Assembly (NCBI GenBank): GCA_030445275.1
Contig: JAUCSE010000040.1
Span: 104,030-168,029 of the forward strand
DNA: 64,000 nucleotides
Direction: 5' to 3'
Source of the DNA: Mucilaginibacter sp.
Lineage (GTDB): Bacteria > Bacteroidota > Bacteroidia > Sphingobacteriales > Sphingobacteriaceae
The number at the start of each line of letters is the position of its first letter. The stretch's first letter is position 1. The notes below the pieces were generated by a model, which was not told the DNA's origin, made no database searches, and was given only the letters and a program-made list of their open reading frames with translations. The translations under genes were made by a program, and so were the position numbers. Shown here piece by piece: positions 36,083 to 44,526 of this stretch.

Positions 36083-37648
36083 ATGTCATACAAAAACCGA
36101 AGGTCAACTTATGTTTATTTCATACTGATTTTTGTATTTGTAAAGATTGTTCTTAACCTGTTTTCCATCAGCAATTTTGGTTTTCATCGCGATGAGTTTC
36201 TGCACCTGGTTTTAGCCGATCACCTGGATTGGGGGTATAAGGAAGTCCCTCCCATTATCGCCATACTGGCTAAAGTGTCCATAAGCCTTTTTGGCAATTC
36301 GGTTTTCGCGGCACGCATTTTCCCAACTATTTTTAGCGGACTGATCATTTGGTTCACCGGGTTGATTGTAGTGGAGTTTGGCGGGCGCAAGTTTGCCATA
36401 ACATTGGCCTGCCTTACACTTATATTTTCGCCGGCATTTATGGCCAGCGGCTATCTTTTTCAGCCCGTAGTATTCGATCAGTTTTGGTGGGTGCTAACCG
36501 TTTGGCTGCTTATTAAATACCTCAACACTACTGATGTTAAATACCTGTACTGGCTTGGCCTGGTAGTTGGCCTGGGCATGCTTACCAAGTATACCATGGC
36601 CTTCTTTACCTTCGCACTTATCATCGGTATACTCATCAGCAAGCAACGTAAATTGTTATTTAACAGGCATATACTTGGTGCCGCGGTAGTAGCTTTTTTA
36701 GTGTGCCTCCCCAATCTTATCTGGCAAATCCATCATCATTGGCCCATCATTAATCATATGAAGGTACTGCGTAAAGAGCAGTTGAGTTATATTACCACAG
36801 CTGAGTTTATTGAACAACAGCTGCTGGTACATGGTGTGGCTCTGTTTGTATGGTTCACCGGTTTCCTGTTCCTGATATTCTCATTCAGGTTACGCAATTT
36901 TCAGTTCCTGGCCATTGCTTATGTGCTGATATTTATTTTTTTGCTGGAGATGGATGGCAAAAACTATTACCTGTTTGGGGCTTACCCCATGTTGTTCGCG
37001 GCGGGTGGTTTTGGCTTTGAACGGCTATTAAAAACAAAAGGCTATGTGCTGCGCACATGTACTGTAGCATTGTTTGTAATCCCCAACCTCATTTTATTAC
37101 CTATGCTGCTGCCTTTGCTTCCGGTAGAGCAAACACTGGGCTTTTTCAGGTTTGCCAATAAAAATATCCCCGCGACCGATTTTTTAGTCACCTGGGAAGA
37201 TCAAAAAGCACACTCCTTAACCCAGGACTATGCTGATATGTTTGGCTGGGATGAAATGGCCCGCAAAGTAGGCGAAGCATACCATAACCTTACCCCTGAA
37301 CAGCAAAAGCAAACCCTTATTTATGCCGATAATTACGGCGAAGCCGGTGCCCTGCACCATTACCGCGAACAGTTTAATTACCCGGTCCCGGTATCGCTCA
37401 ATAGCAGCTTTACCCTTTGGGCACCCGATACCATTAATTATCAGTACATTATTTATGTAGATGATGATAACGGCGAAAATATTCAACGTTTTGTACGGGC
37501 CAATATGATAAGCAGCTATAAAAAACTCGGCGAAGTAGAATACCCGCTAGCCCGCGAAAAGGGTACCGGTATTTACCTGATCACAGCCCCCAATGCTGCA
37601 TTTAATGAAATGTACCGGAAAGAACTGGCCGGGAAAAGGTTGGAGTAA
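36083..37648 (+). CDS. Glycosyltransferase family 39-like membrane protein (PMT/ArnT fold)
   Basis: 521 residues. About ten hydrophobic segments fill residues 10-350. The first extracytoplasmic loop carries 'FGFHRDEFLHL' (residues about 32-42) with the acidic pair (Asp36-Glu37) expected for the catalytic base of GT-C glycosyltransferases. The rest has a 'LFQPVVFDQFWWVL' loop and a soluble C-terminal domain (about 360-521). Enzymes of this fold use lipid-linked sugar donors and act on the periplasmic face of the inner membrane; donor and acceptor cannot be read. It follows murA with a repeat-filled gap of 210 bp, so co-transcription is uncertain. Confidence 0.85.
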   Translation: MSYKNRRSTYVYFILIFVFVKIVLNLFSISNFGFHRDEFLHLVLADHLDWGYKEVPPIIAILAKVSISLFGNSVFAARIFPTIFSGLIIWFTGLIVVEFGGRKFAITLACLTLIFSPAFMASGYLFQPVVFDQFWWVLTVWLLIKYLNTTDVKYLYWLGLVVGLGMLTKYTMAFFTFALIIGILISKQRKLLFNRHILGAAVVAFLVCLPNLIWQIHHHWPIINHMKVLRKEQLSYITTAEFIEQQLLVHGVALFVWFTGFLFLIFSFRLRNFQFLAIAYVLIFIFLLEMDGKNYYLFGAYPMLFAAGGFGFERLLKTKGYVLRTCTVALFVIPNLILLPMLLPLLPVEQTLGFFRFANKNIPATDFLVTWEDQKAHSLTQDYADMFGWDEMARKVGEAYHNLTPEQQKQTLIYADNYGEAGALHHYREQFNYPVPVSLNSSFTLWAPDTINYQYIIYVDDDNGENIQRFVRANMISSYKKLGEVEYPLAREKGTGIYLITAPNAAFNEMYRKELAGKRLE

Positions 37649-37685
37649 AGGAGGTGAAAGGGTAAAGGTATTTCTCATTTCATTG

Positions 37686-37812
37686 CCTATTCAAGCGTCT
37701 TTCGCTTGAATACTGTCCTAAATTAAGCGTCTACGCTTAATTTAACGATCTTTGATGTAAGCGTAGATGCTTACGTTTTTATAAATTCAAGCGGAGGACG
37801 CTTGAATTGGCG
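37686..37812. repeat. Cluster of four palindromes, family C
   Basis: Four units in about 125 bp: TTCAAGCGTCTTTCGCTTGAA, AATTAAGCGTCTACGCTTAATT, GTAAGCGTAGATGCTTAC and TTCAAGCGGAGGACGCTTGAA. Units 1 and 4 are in opposite orientation, as are 2 and 3. The gap lies between convergent genes. Confidence 0.75.
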
Positions 37813-37837
37813 GCGCCAAACCTTTCACCTCATGCAG

Positions 37838-37873
37838 TAAAAAAGGTGCTATGAACCAGCACAACACCTTTTA
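37838..37873 (-). terminator. Probable terminator of the cystathionine beta-synthase gene
   Basis: AAAAAGGTG and ACACCTTTT arms about 15 nt apart, 30 bp beyond the stop codon on the minus strand. The loop also contains GCAC/GTGC complementarity. Confidence 0.5.
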
Positions 37874-37902
37874 CCTTTATCCTCTTGCCTTTAACCTAAA
37901 AC

Positions 37903-39264
37903 TCAGGCAGAAATAGCGTTTATAATATCGTACTGGGTAATGATCTCAATTTTACCCTGGTCATCTTCAACCAGCACGGCAATATTGTCTTTATTGATCA
38001 TGCCCGAAATTTTGTCGATCGAGGTATTCAGATCAACAAAGGGGAATGGCGCTGTAGTGATATTTTTAATAGCCTGCGATTTGATGGATGGGTTCTCGAT
38101 CAGCGAATCAAGAATATCGCTTTCGGTGATCTTACCTATTACCATACCTTTTTGCGTAACCGGTATCTGTGATATATTGAGCGATTTGATGGTGTTAATA
38201 GCCTCCAGCACGCTTTTTTCGCAGTCAATGGTAATGATTTCCTGGTAATCTTTTTTGCCGATGATATCGCGGGCGGTTAGTTTGCCGTCCTTCAAAAATC
38301 CGCGGTCGCGCAGCCAGTCGTCATTATACATTTTACCTAAATAGCGTGTACCATGATCGGGGAATATGATCACTACTACATCGCCTTCTTTAAACCTGTC
38401 TTTCATTTGCAAAGCACCCGCAACTGCCGAACCGGTGGAGTTACCTGCAAATATGCCTTCTTTACGGGCAATTTCGCGGGTCATCAGCGCGGCATCCTTA
38501 TCGGTTACTTTTTCAAAGTGATCAATCAGGCTAAAATCAACATTTTGTGGTAAAAAGTCTTCGCCAATACCTTCGGTGATGTATGGATATATCTCGTTTT
38601 TATCCATAATACCGGTTTCCTTATACTTTTTAAATACCGAACCGTAAGTATCGATACCCAGTACCTGTATGTTTGGATTTTTCTCTTTCAGATAACGTGC
38701 TGTACCAGATATGGTACCACCAGTACCCACCCCTACCACCAGGTGTGTGATCTTACCTTCGGTTTGCTCCCATATTTCGGGCCCGGTTTGCTCATAGTGC
38801 GCCTGCGAGTTGGAAAGATTATCGTACTGGTTAGGTTTCCAGGAATTTGGCACTTCGCGCTCCAGGCGGGAAGATACCGAATAATATGAACGTGGGTCCT
38901 CAGGCTCCACGTTGGTGGGGCAAACAATTACTTCGGCGCCAAAAGCACGCAGGGCATCAAACTTTTCTTTGGATTGTTTATCGGTACTGGTAAAAATACA
39001 TTTGTAACCTTTTATAACTGCCGCAATGGCCAGCCCCATACCGGTGTTGCCCGATGTACCTTCAATAATGGTTCCGCCCGGTTTAAGCTTACCGCTTTTT
39101 TCGGCATCCTCAATCATTTTTAGGGCCATCCGATCCTTAATAGAATTACCGGGGTTGGTAGTTTCTATTTTAGCCAAAACGGTTGCCGGGATATCCTTAG
39201 TTACCTTATTTAATTTTACCAGGGGCGTTTGGCCAATGGTTTCTAATATATTGTTATACCACAT
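37903..39264 (-). CDS. Cystathionine beta-synthase-type PLP enzyme with CBS domain pair
   Basis: 453 residues. The N-terminal 320 residues are a fold-type II PLP domain: Lys43 in 'NSIKDRMA' is the cofactor lysine, 'EGTSGNTGMGLA' (about 69-80) binds the phosphate-side substrate loop, and 'GVGTGGTISGTARY' anchors the PLP phosphate. Residues 335-453 form two CBS motifs ('ESDILDSL', 'IDKISGMINKDNIAVLVED', 'IINAISA') that could bind adenylates as regulators. The enzyme condenses serine (or O-acetylserine) with homocysteine or sulfide; without assays CBS and cysteine synthase cannot be separated. Single gene with its own terminator; AMP nucleosidase gene lies upstream on the plus-numbered side. Confidence 0.9.
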   Translation of the reverse strand: MWYNNILETIGQTPLVKLNKVTKDIPATVLAKIETTNPGNSIKDRMALKMIEDAEKSGKLKPGGTIIEGTSGNTGMGLAIAAVIKGYKCIFTSTDKQSKEKFDALRAFGAEVIVCPTNVEPEDPRSYYSVSSRLEREVPNSWKPNQYDNLSNSQAHYEQTGPEIWEQTEGKITHLVVGVGTGGTISGTARYLKEKNPNIQVLGIDTYGSVFKKYKETGIMDKNEIYPYITEGIGEDFLPQNVDFSLIDHFEKVTDKDAALMTREIARKEGIFAGNSTGSAVAGALQMKDRFKEGDVVVIIFPDHGTRYLGKMYNDDWLRDRGFLKDGKLTARDIIGKKDYQEIITIDCEKSVLEAINTIKSLNISQIPVTQKGMVIGKITESDILDSLIENPSIKSQAIKNITTAPFPFVDLNTSIDKISGMINKDNIAVLVEDDQGKIEIITQYDIINAISA

Positions 39265-39401
39265 AATTCAATATCTACTAACCCGGTATACATAGCCGGA
39301 TAATGTTCCAAAATTAACTTTCTTAAGCGATATTTCTTAATTTATGTTAATTAAGTGAGTAGTTGGTTAAGTTGGGTTGGGTTGGTTAGATGGTATTTTT
39401 T

Positions 39402-39499
39402 GTCTGAACCGGGATTAATGGGATTTATCAAATTTTGGGATTTTAATTTGCATAAAAAATCATAGTTGATCCCTTAATCTGATAAATCTCGGTTCAGAC
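39402..39499. repeat. Inverted repeat GTCTGAACCG ... CGGTTCAGAC
   Basis: 10-bp perfect arms at the ends and partial complementarity inside (GGGATTTATCA / TGATAAATC). It lies in the gap between the amn stop and the CBS gene start, both minus strand. Confidence 0.6.
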
Positions 39500-39503
39500 C
39501 AAC

Positions 39504-40358
39504 TTAAAACTTCAGGTGTTTAACCGTTAAACCATTATTGATCAGCTGTTTTAATGACTCGATACCGATGCGCAGATGCGTTTCAACAAATTGCTCGGTT
39601 ACTGTGGAGTCACTTTCGGCAGTTTTAACACCCTCCGGAATCATGGGCTGATCTGATACCAGTAGCAGTGCACCGGTTGGTATCTTGTTAGCAAAACCGG
39701 TTGTAAAAATGGTTGCGGTTTCCATATCAACAGCCATGGCGCGCAGATCTTTCAGGTATTTTTTAAATACTTTATCGTGCTCCCAAACACGGCGATTGGT
39801 AGTGTAACAGGTTCCCGTCCAGTAATCGCGGGCAAAATCACGTATGGTGGTTGATATAGCCTTCTGTAGCGCAAATGAGGGCAGGGCAGGCACTTCTGGA
39901 GGTAAGTAATCGTTTGATGTTCCTTCGCCCCGTATAGCGGCTATAGGCAGTATCAGATCGCCTACGTTGTTCTTCTTCTTTAAGCCCCCGCATTTACCCA
40001 AAAATATCACTGCTTTGGGGTGTATAGCGGTAAGCAGATCCATCACCGTAGCCGCTACTGAGCTACCCATACCAAAATTGATGATGGTAATACCATTGGC
40101 GGTTACGCTTTGCATTGGTTTTTCAAGGCCCATAATAGGCGCATTGTCATTCCACTGCGAAAACAACTGTATGTATTTTGAAAAATTAGTGAGTATAATA
40201 TATTCGCCAAATGCCTCCAATGGTCGACCGGTATAACGTGGCAGCCAGTTAACCACTATGGCATCTTTGGTTTTAAGTCCTGCTTTTACAGGTGTTTGCA
40301 CTTCTTTTACTACCGGTGCTGCGGCTGCGTCTTTCTTAGCATTCTGTTCTTCGTTCAT
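39504..40358 (-). CDS. amn: AMP nucleosidase
   Basis: 284 residues. The nucleoside-phosphorylase-like fold is visible: 'TIINFGMGSSVAATVMDLL' (phosphate/ribose site), 'VIFLGKCGGLKK' and 'AVDMETATIFTTGF' (conserved Glu near the ribose) with 'SDQPMIPEGVK' at the base site. It hydrolyses AMP to adenine and ribose 5-phosphate, regulating purine pools in the cytoplasm. The protein has only the catalytic region; the long N-terminal regulatory domain of the E. coli enzyme is absent, as in the Bacteroidota form. The first 35 residues are Ala/Lys-rich and likely disordered. clpX follows on the upstream side but is not obviously linked. Confidence 0.85.
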   Translation of the reverse strand: MNEEQNAKKDAAAAPVVKEVQTPVKAGLKTKDAIVVNWLPRYTGRPLEAFGEYIILTNFSKYIQLFSQWNDNAPIMGLEKPMQSVTANGITIINFGMGSSVAATVMDLLTAIHPKAVIFLGKCGGLKKKNNVGDLILPIAAIRGEGTSNDYLPPEVPALPSFALQKAISTTIRDFARDYWTGTCYTTNRRVWEHDKVFKKYLKDLRAMAVDMETATIFTTGFANKIPTGALLLVSDQPMIPEGVKTAESDSTVTEQFVETHLRIGIESLKQLINNGLTVKHLKF

Positions 40359-40384
40359 ATTTTTTCAATTAAGTGGTTCTATAT

Positions 40385-40469
40385 AGTAGCTAGTATCAAG
40401 TATCACGATGCTTATCATCTTGATATAATGCAACCTATATTCAAGTCTTAATACTTGATACTAGCTACT
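40385..40469. repeat. Perfect 19-bp inverted repeat in the amn-clpX gap
   Basis: AGTAGCTAGTATCAAGTAT at 40385-40403 and its exact reverse complement at 40451-40469, 47-nt loop. The repeat words are also self-similar (CTAGTATC, TTGATACTAG). Confidence 0.8.
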
Positions 40470-40568
40470 TGATACTGAATAAAAACCTTTTTATACAACA
40501 AACCCCGGCGTTTCACCAGGGTCTGCATTTTATTTTAATAAAGATAGCTGTTTAACTATATCAAATTG

Positions 40569-41807
40569 TTAAGCTACTTTTAATTTTTTCAGATCCGACT
40601 TTTCAAATTTCTCGTGGGCGTAATCTAATGTTACCTGCAGGCGTTTCACATCTTTTTTGGATGGGAACTCAAACATGGCATCAATCATGATGGCCTCGCA
40701 AATAGACCGTAGCCCCCTTGCTCCCAGTTTAAATTCCATTGCCTTATCAACAATAAATTCCAGCACTTCGTCTTCAAAATCAAGCTTTACATTCTCATAT
40801 TCAAACAGTTTTTTGTACTGTTTCAATAATGAGTTTTTAGGCTCGGTTAATATATTACGCAATGCATCCCTGTCAAGCGGGTTCAAATAGGTAAGTACCG
40901 GTAAACGACCTATCAACTCGGGAATCAACCCAAATGATTTCAAATCCTGCGGGGTGATGTATTTGTACAGGTTTTTCATATCAACCTCACTATCATCACG
41001 CTTTAGTTTGTAACCAACGGTTTGCGTACGCAGCCTGTTAGCTATTTTACGATCGATACCATCAAAAGCGCCACCGCATATAAACAATATATTACTGGTA
41101 TTTACGGTGATCATTTTTTGATCAGGATGCTTGCGGCCTCCCTGTGGTGGTACATTAACCATGGTACCTTCCAGTATTTTTAATAACGCCTGCTGTACGC
41201 CCTCGCCTGATACATCACGAGTGATGGAGGCATTATCACTTTTGCGGGCTATTTTATCAACCTCATCAATGTATACAATGCCCTTTTCGGCCAGTGTTAC
41301 ATCATAATCAGCCGATTGCAGCAAACGGGTAAGTATGCTTTCCACATCCTCACCTACATAACCTGCCTCGGTTAATACGGTGGCATCACAAATACAAAAC
41401 GGAACGTTCAGTACTTTGGCCATGGTTTTAGCAAGCAGAGTTTTACCCGTACCTGTTTCCCCCACCATAATGATGTTTGATTTTTCAATCTCAACCTCGT
41501 CCTTATCAATACGTTGGTTTAAGCGCTTGTAATGATTATATACTGCTACGGAGAGTATTTTTTTGGCATCATCCTGACCTATAACATATTGATCCAGGTG
41601 ACTTTTTATTTCGGCGGGTTTAAGTAAAGCAGGCGCCAATGGCGAAGCTTTAACTTTACGCACTTTTAACTCCTCAGCCAATATCTCATTAGCCTGGTTA
41701 ACACATTTATCACAAATGTGCGCGTCAAGTCCTGCTATCAACATTAGGGAATCCTGTTTACCGGCGCCGCAAAATGAACACCTGATTTCCTTACTGTTCT
41801 TATTCAT
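40569..41807 (-). CDS. clpX: ATP-dependent Clp protease ATPase subunit ClpX
   Basis: 412 residues. An N-terminal C4 zinc-binding domain has Cys10, Cys13, Cys32 and Cys35. Walker A is 'GETGTGKT', Walker B '[11 protein letters not shown]', sensor 1 and the pore loop are in '[11 protein letters not shown]' and 'KHPDQKM', and the IGF loop region (about 250-270) should dock ClpP. The hexamer unfolds ssrA-tagged or specific substrates and feeds them to ClpP in the cytoplasm. The gene is downstream of clpP and tig on the same strand, the standard tig-clpP-clpX order, although inverted repeats fill each gap. Confidence 0.97.
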   Translation of the reverse strand: MNKNSKEIRCSFCGAGKQDSLMLIAGLDAHICDKCVNQANEILAEELKVRKVKASPLAPALLKPAEIKSHLDQYVIGQDDAKKILSVAVYNHYKRLNQRIDKDEVEIEKSNIIMVGETGTGKTLLAKTMAKVLNVPFCICDATVLTEAGYVGEDVESILTRLLQSADYDVTLAEKGIVYIDEVDKIARKSDNASITRDVSGEGVQQALLKILEGTMVNVPPQGGRKHPDQKMITVNTSNILFICGGAFDGIDRKIANRLRTQTVGYKLKRDDSEVDMKNLYKYITPQDLKSFGLIPELIGRLPVLTYLNPLDRDALRNILTEPKNSLLKQYKKLFEYENVKLDFEDEVLEFIVDKAMEFKLGARGLRSICEAIMIDAMFEFPSKKDVKRLQVTLDYAHEKFEKSDLKKLKVA

Positions 41808-41862
41808 CTGATTCGTTTGTAGCTCAAAAGTAACTAATTAGTGGCAAAAAACAAAGTTTTAG

Positions 41863-41996
41863 GTAGTGAGTTTTGAGTTTTGAGTTCAAAATAGGTCAAA
41901 GTCGCAAGTCACATAAAGGCGTGCTTAACTTGATTTAGCACAACTCCTTTTTTTATTCCTGCGAGTTTTTCCTTCTTAAAACTCAAAACCCACTAC
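41863..41996. repeat. Inverted repeat GTAGTGAGTTTTGAGTTTT in the clpX-clpP gap
   Basis: Arms 41863-41881 and 41978-41996 differ at one of 19 positions. Additional TTGAGTT copies lie beside them. A hairpin with GTGCTT/TTAGCAC (about 41925-41945) is in the loop and might terminate clpP transcription. Confidence 0.65.
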
Positions 41997-42010
41997 TTAT
42001 AACTCAATAC

Positions 42011-42739
42011 TTATTTACTTGCTTTGCCGCTGCCTTTTAAAATTTCGTCAACCATACCAAATTCTTTGGCTTCTTCGGCAATCATCCAGTAGTCACGGTC
42101 TGATGCATCCCAAACTTTTTCGAATGATGCACCGCTATGATCAGCAATAATCTGGTACAGTTCTTTTTTCAGTTTTGTGATCTCATGGTAAGAGATCTCA
42201 ATATCTGACTGCTGGCCCTGTGCACCGCCTGATGGCTGGTGGATCATTACCCTTGCATGTGGTAATATGGCTCTTTTACCTTCGGTACCGGCACATAATA
42301 ATACGGCTGCCATAGAGGCTGCCATACCTGTACAAATGGTGGCTACATCATTTGATATAAACTGCATGGTATCATAAATACCTAAACCTGCATAAACTGA
42401 CCCACCGGGTGAATTGATATAGATCTGGATATCGCGTTTGCTATCTGCCGATTGCAGGAACAGCAATTGTGCCTGGATAATGTTGGCAATGTTTTCATAA
42501 ATGGCATCGCCCAGGAAAATAATGCGGTCCATCATCAGACGCGAAAACACGTCCATCTGGGCCACATTTAGCTGGCGTTCCTCGATGATATAAGGCGTCA
42601 TGCCGGTTGGGGCGTATATACCACTTGGCATACGACTTCTGTCAACACTGGCTATAAATTTATCTACGTGAAGGCTGTTTAGGCGGTGATGCTTAACAGC
42701 ATATTTTCTGAATTCGTTCTTATCGATGTTACTATTCAT
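42011..42739 (-). CDS. clpP: ATP-dependent Clp protease proteolytic subunit ClpP
   Basis: 242 residues. The catalytic triad is complete: Ser142 ('GMAASMA'), His167 ('MIHQPSGG') and Asp216 ('DRDYWM'). The handle helix 'EITKLKKELYQIIADHSG' follows His. An N-terminal stretch of about 45 residues before 'TPYIIEER' is longer than in E. coli and may be a propeptide or Bacteroidota extension. Tetradecameric serine protease working with ClpX. Encoded between tig and clpX. Confidence 0.96.
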   Translation of the reverse strand: MNSNIDKNEFRKYAVKHHRLNSLHVDKFIASVDRSRMPSGIYAPTGMTPYIIEERQLNVAQMDVFSRLMMDRIIFLGDAIYENIANIIQAQLLFLQSADSKRDIQIYINSPGGSVYAGLGIYDTMQFISNDVATICTGMAASMAAVLLCAGTEGKRAILPHARVMIHQPSGGAQGQQSDIEISYHEITKLKKELYQIIADHSGASFEKVWDASDRDYWMIAEEAKEFGMVDEILKGSGKASK

Positions 42740-42867
42740 GGTTTGTTGTATGTTACTTTTTAGATTGCAGGCTTTTTACCTGCGATAAATATAGTTTTTA
42801 GTTGAATACAATTTTAAAAAGATAGTTTGTATAAAGTAAAAAATATTTTGGTGAAGAGGATTAAATA

Positions 42868-42963
42868 CGTCATTGCGAGGTACGAAGCAATCTCTATACT
42901 GTACAGAGCATCATGCAAATCCGACCTGCCTCTGTAGAGATTGCTTCGTACCTCGCAATGACG
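42868..42963. repeat. Family A palindrome, intact copy with perfect 29-bp arms
   Basis: Arms at 42868-42896 and 42935-42963 are exact reverse complements; each contains CATTGCGAGGTACGAAGC or its complement. Loop of 38 nt includes CTGTACAGAGCA, itself partly palindromic. Other copies: 9447-9474, 33022-33189 and 51699-51727. Confidence 0.9.
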
Positions 42964-43004
42964 CGTTTTTTATAACTGCAATTATTATAAACCCAGTTAT
43001 ACAA

Positions 43005-43030
43005 CAAAAGCAACCCGAGAGTTGCTTTTG
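43005..43030 (-). terminator. Intrinsic terminator of tig
   Basis: CAAAAGCAAC, a 6-nt loop and GTTGCTTTTG, starting 27 bp beyond the tig stop codon. Confidence 0.75.
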
Positions 43031-43056
43031 GTAAAAATATACTATTAAAAAGTATC

Positions 43057-44412
43057 TTATTTTTCCGAAACTAATTTATTGAAATCGGTAAACAGGATAT
43101 CTTTTTTTGTTAAGGTTATTACACCTTTAATAAAATCAAACACCCTTAATGCTTTTACTTCTTCAAATATTTTGTTAGCATTCTCTTTGTTTTGAAGGTA
43201 TTGCACAGTGTACTGGCCTAACTGATCGTCAGGAATAGGCTGTGGGCTGTACATACGGAATTGCTGATCTAAACGTACTTTAGCCAGTTCAAAAACTTCC
43301 TCGTACTTAATTTCGATCTTATTATCCTTAATGATCCTGTTTTCAATCAGCGTCCATTTCAGGTTGGTAGCAAAATCATTATAACCGCCTTGCAGTTCTT
43401 CTTCGGTCAGTTTTTCATTAGTGGCCTTTAACCAGCGTTTTAAAAACTCGTCAGGTAAATTAAAGTCAACTTTGGCAACACTTAGTTTGTAGATATCGTC
43501 CTGCAATTTGCGTTCTGAATCCTGAACCATCATGCTTTCCAGCTCCTCTGTAATTTTAGCTGTGAATTCCGCTTCGTTAGTTACTGTACCTTCACCAAAT
43601 AATTTGTCAAAGAACTCCTGGTTTAAATCACTTTCTTCTAAACGGTTAACGTTTTTAACTGTTAACTGAAATTTTGATTTTAAGCCAGCTGCTTCGTCTT
43701 CTTCAATTTTTAATAAGCCTGCAACCTTTGCTGCGTCGTTATCAAAAGCTTTCTGAATGTCGAATGTTAATACATCATCTTTTTTCAGACCGATCAAAGA
43801 TTTTTTAATCTTTTCATCCTTGATCTGATCTAATCTAACAGATGCGGTATTGCTTATCCCACCCTCAAAAACAGAACCATCCGGAGAAAGTTGAACCAAA
43901 TCTGAATAAAGTACGTCATCATCTGCCGATACGTCAGGATTTGTCATTTTGCCATAGCTACGGCGAATGTTTTTGATACGTGAAGCAAGCGTTTCGTCAT
44001 CAACTTTGATTACGTATTGGGTTGCTTTATCCTTTGATGAAAAATCAATGCTGAACTCAGGCGCTAAACCCAGCTCATAATTGAATTCAAAATTATCCTT
44101 AAAATCCCAGTTGTATTCTTTCTCGTCGTCAACTTTCGGTAACGGCTGACCTAATACTTCCAGCTTTTGCTCGTCAATATATTTATTTAAAGTGTCTGAT
44201 AACAAGTTATTGATCTCATCAACCAAAATACTTTTACCATACATTCTTTTTATATGTGATGCCGGCACCATTCCAGCGCGAAAACCTGGCAGTTTTGCTT
44301 TTTTAGCGTTCTCTTTTATGGCTTTGTCAACACGTGGCTGGTAATCTTCCGGGTCAATATTGATCTTGACAACCGCATTCAGGGCATCTACTTTTTCCTG
44401 TGTAATATTCAT
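43057..44412 (-). CDS. tig: Trigger factor-like ribosome-associated chaperone
   Basis: 451 residues. The N-terminal ribosome-binding domain has the loop 'LPGFRAGMVPASHIKRMYG' (residues about 42-60); the canonical GFRxGKxP signature is altered to GFRAGMVP with Met at the Lys position. A middle segment at about 150-250 corresponds to the FKBP-like domain, but is divergent, and the C-terminal helical arms occupy the rest ('DLNQEFFDKLFGEGTVTNEAEF'). It binds nascent chains at the exit tunnel. Length and gene order (tig-clpP-clpX, all minus strand) support the call. PPIase activity should not be assumed because the Bacteroidota FKBP insert is divergent. Confidence 0.9.
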   Translation of the reverse strand: MNITQEKVDALNAVVKINIDPEDYQPRVDKAIKENAKKAKLPGFRAGMVPASHIKRMYGKSILVDEINNLLSDTLNKYIDEQKLEVLGQPLPKVDDEKEYNWDFKDNFEFNYELGLAPEFSIDFSSKDKATQYVIKVDDETLASRIKNIRRSYGKMTNPDVSADDDVLYSDLVQLSPDGSVFEGGISNTASVRLDQIKDEKIKKSLIGLKKDDVLTFDIQKAFDNDAAKVAGLLKIEEDEAAGLKSKFQLTVKNVNRLEESDLNQEFFDKLFGEGTVTNEAEFTAKITEELESMMVQDSERKLQDDIYKLSVAKVDFNLPDEFLKRWLKATNEKLTEEELQGGYNDFATNLKWTLIENRIIKDNKIEIKYEEVFELAKVRLDQQFRMYSPQPIPDDQLGQYTVQYLQNKENANKIFEEVKALRVFDFIKGVITLTKKDILFTDFNKLVSEK

Positions 44413-44526
44413 CTTTTTACCGGGTATTTTAATTTAATCTTTTGAAATGTAGCCTGAAAACCAATTTTGGCTATACAAATTTCGAGGCGCAAAAGTATGA
44501 ATTTATTTTTAATTAAACCCTCGCAA

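Larger units (their letters stand above)
42740..43056. other. 317-bp clpP-tig gap with a long palindrome and a terminator
   Basis: Holds the family A palindrome (42868-42963) and the tig terminator (43005-43030). The left 120 bp is AT-rich and presumably includes the clpP promoter. No gene. Confidence 0.6.
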
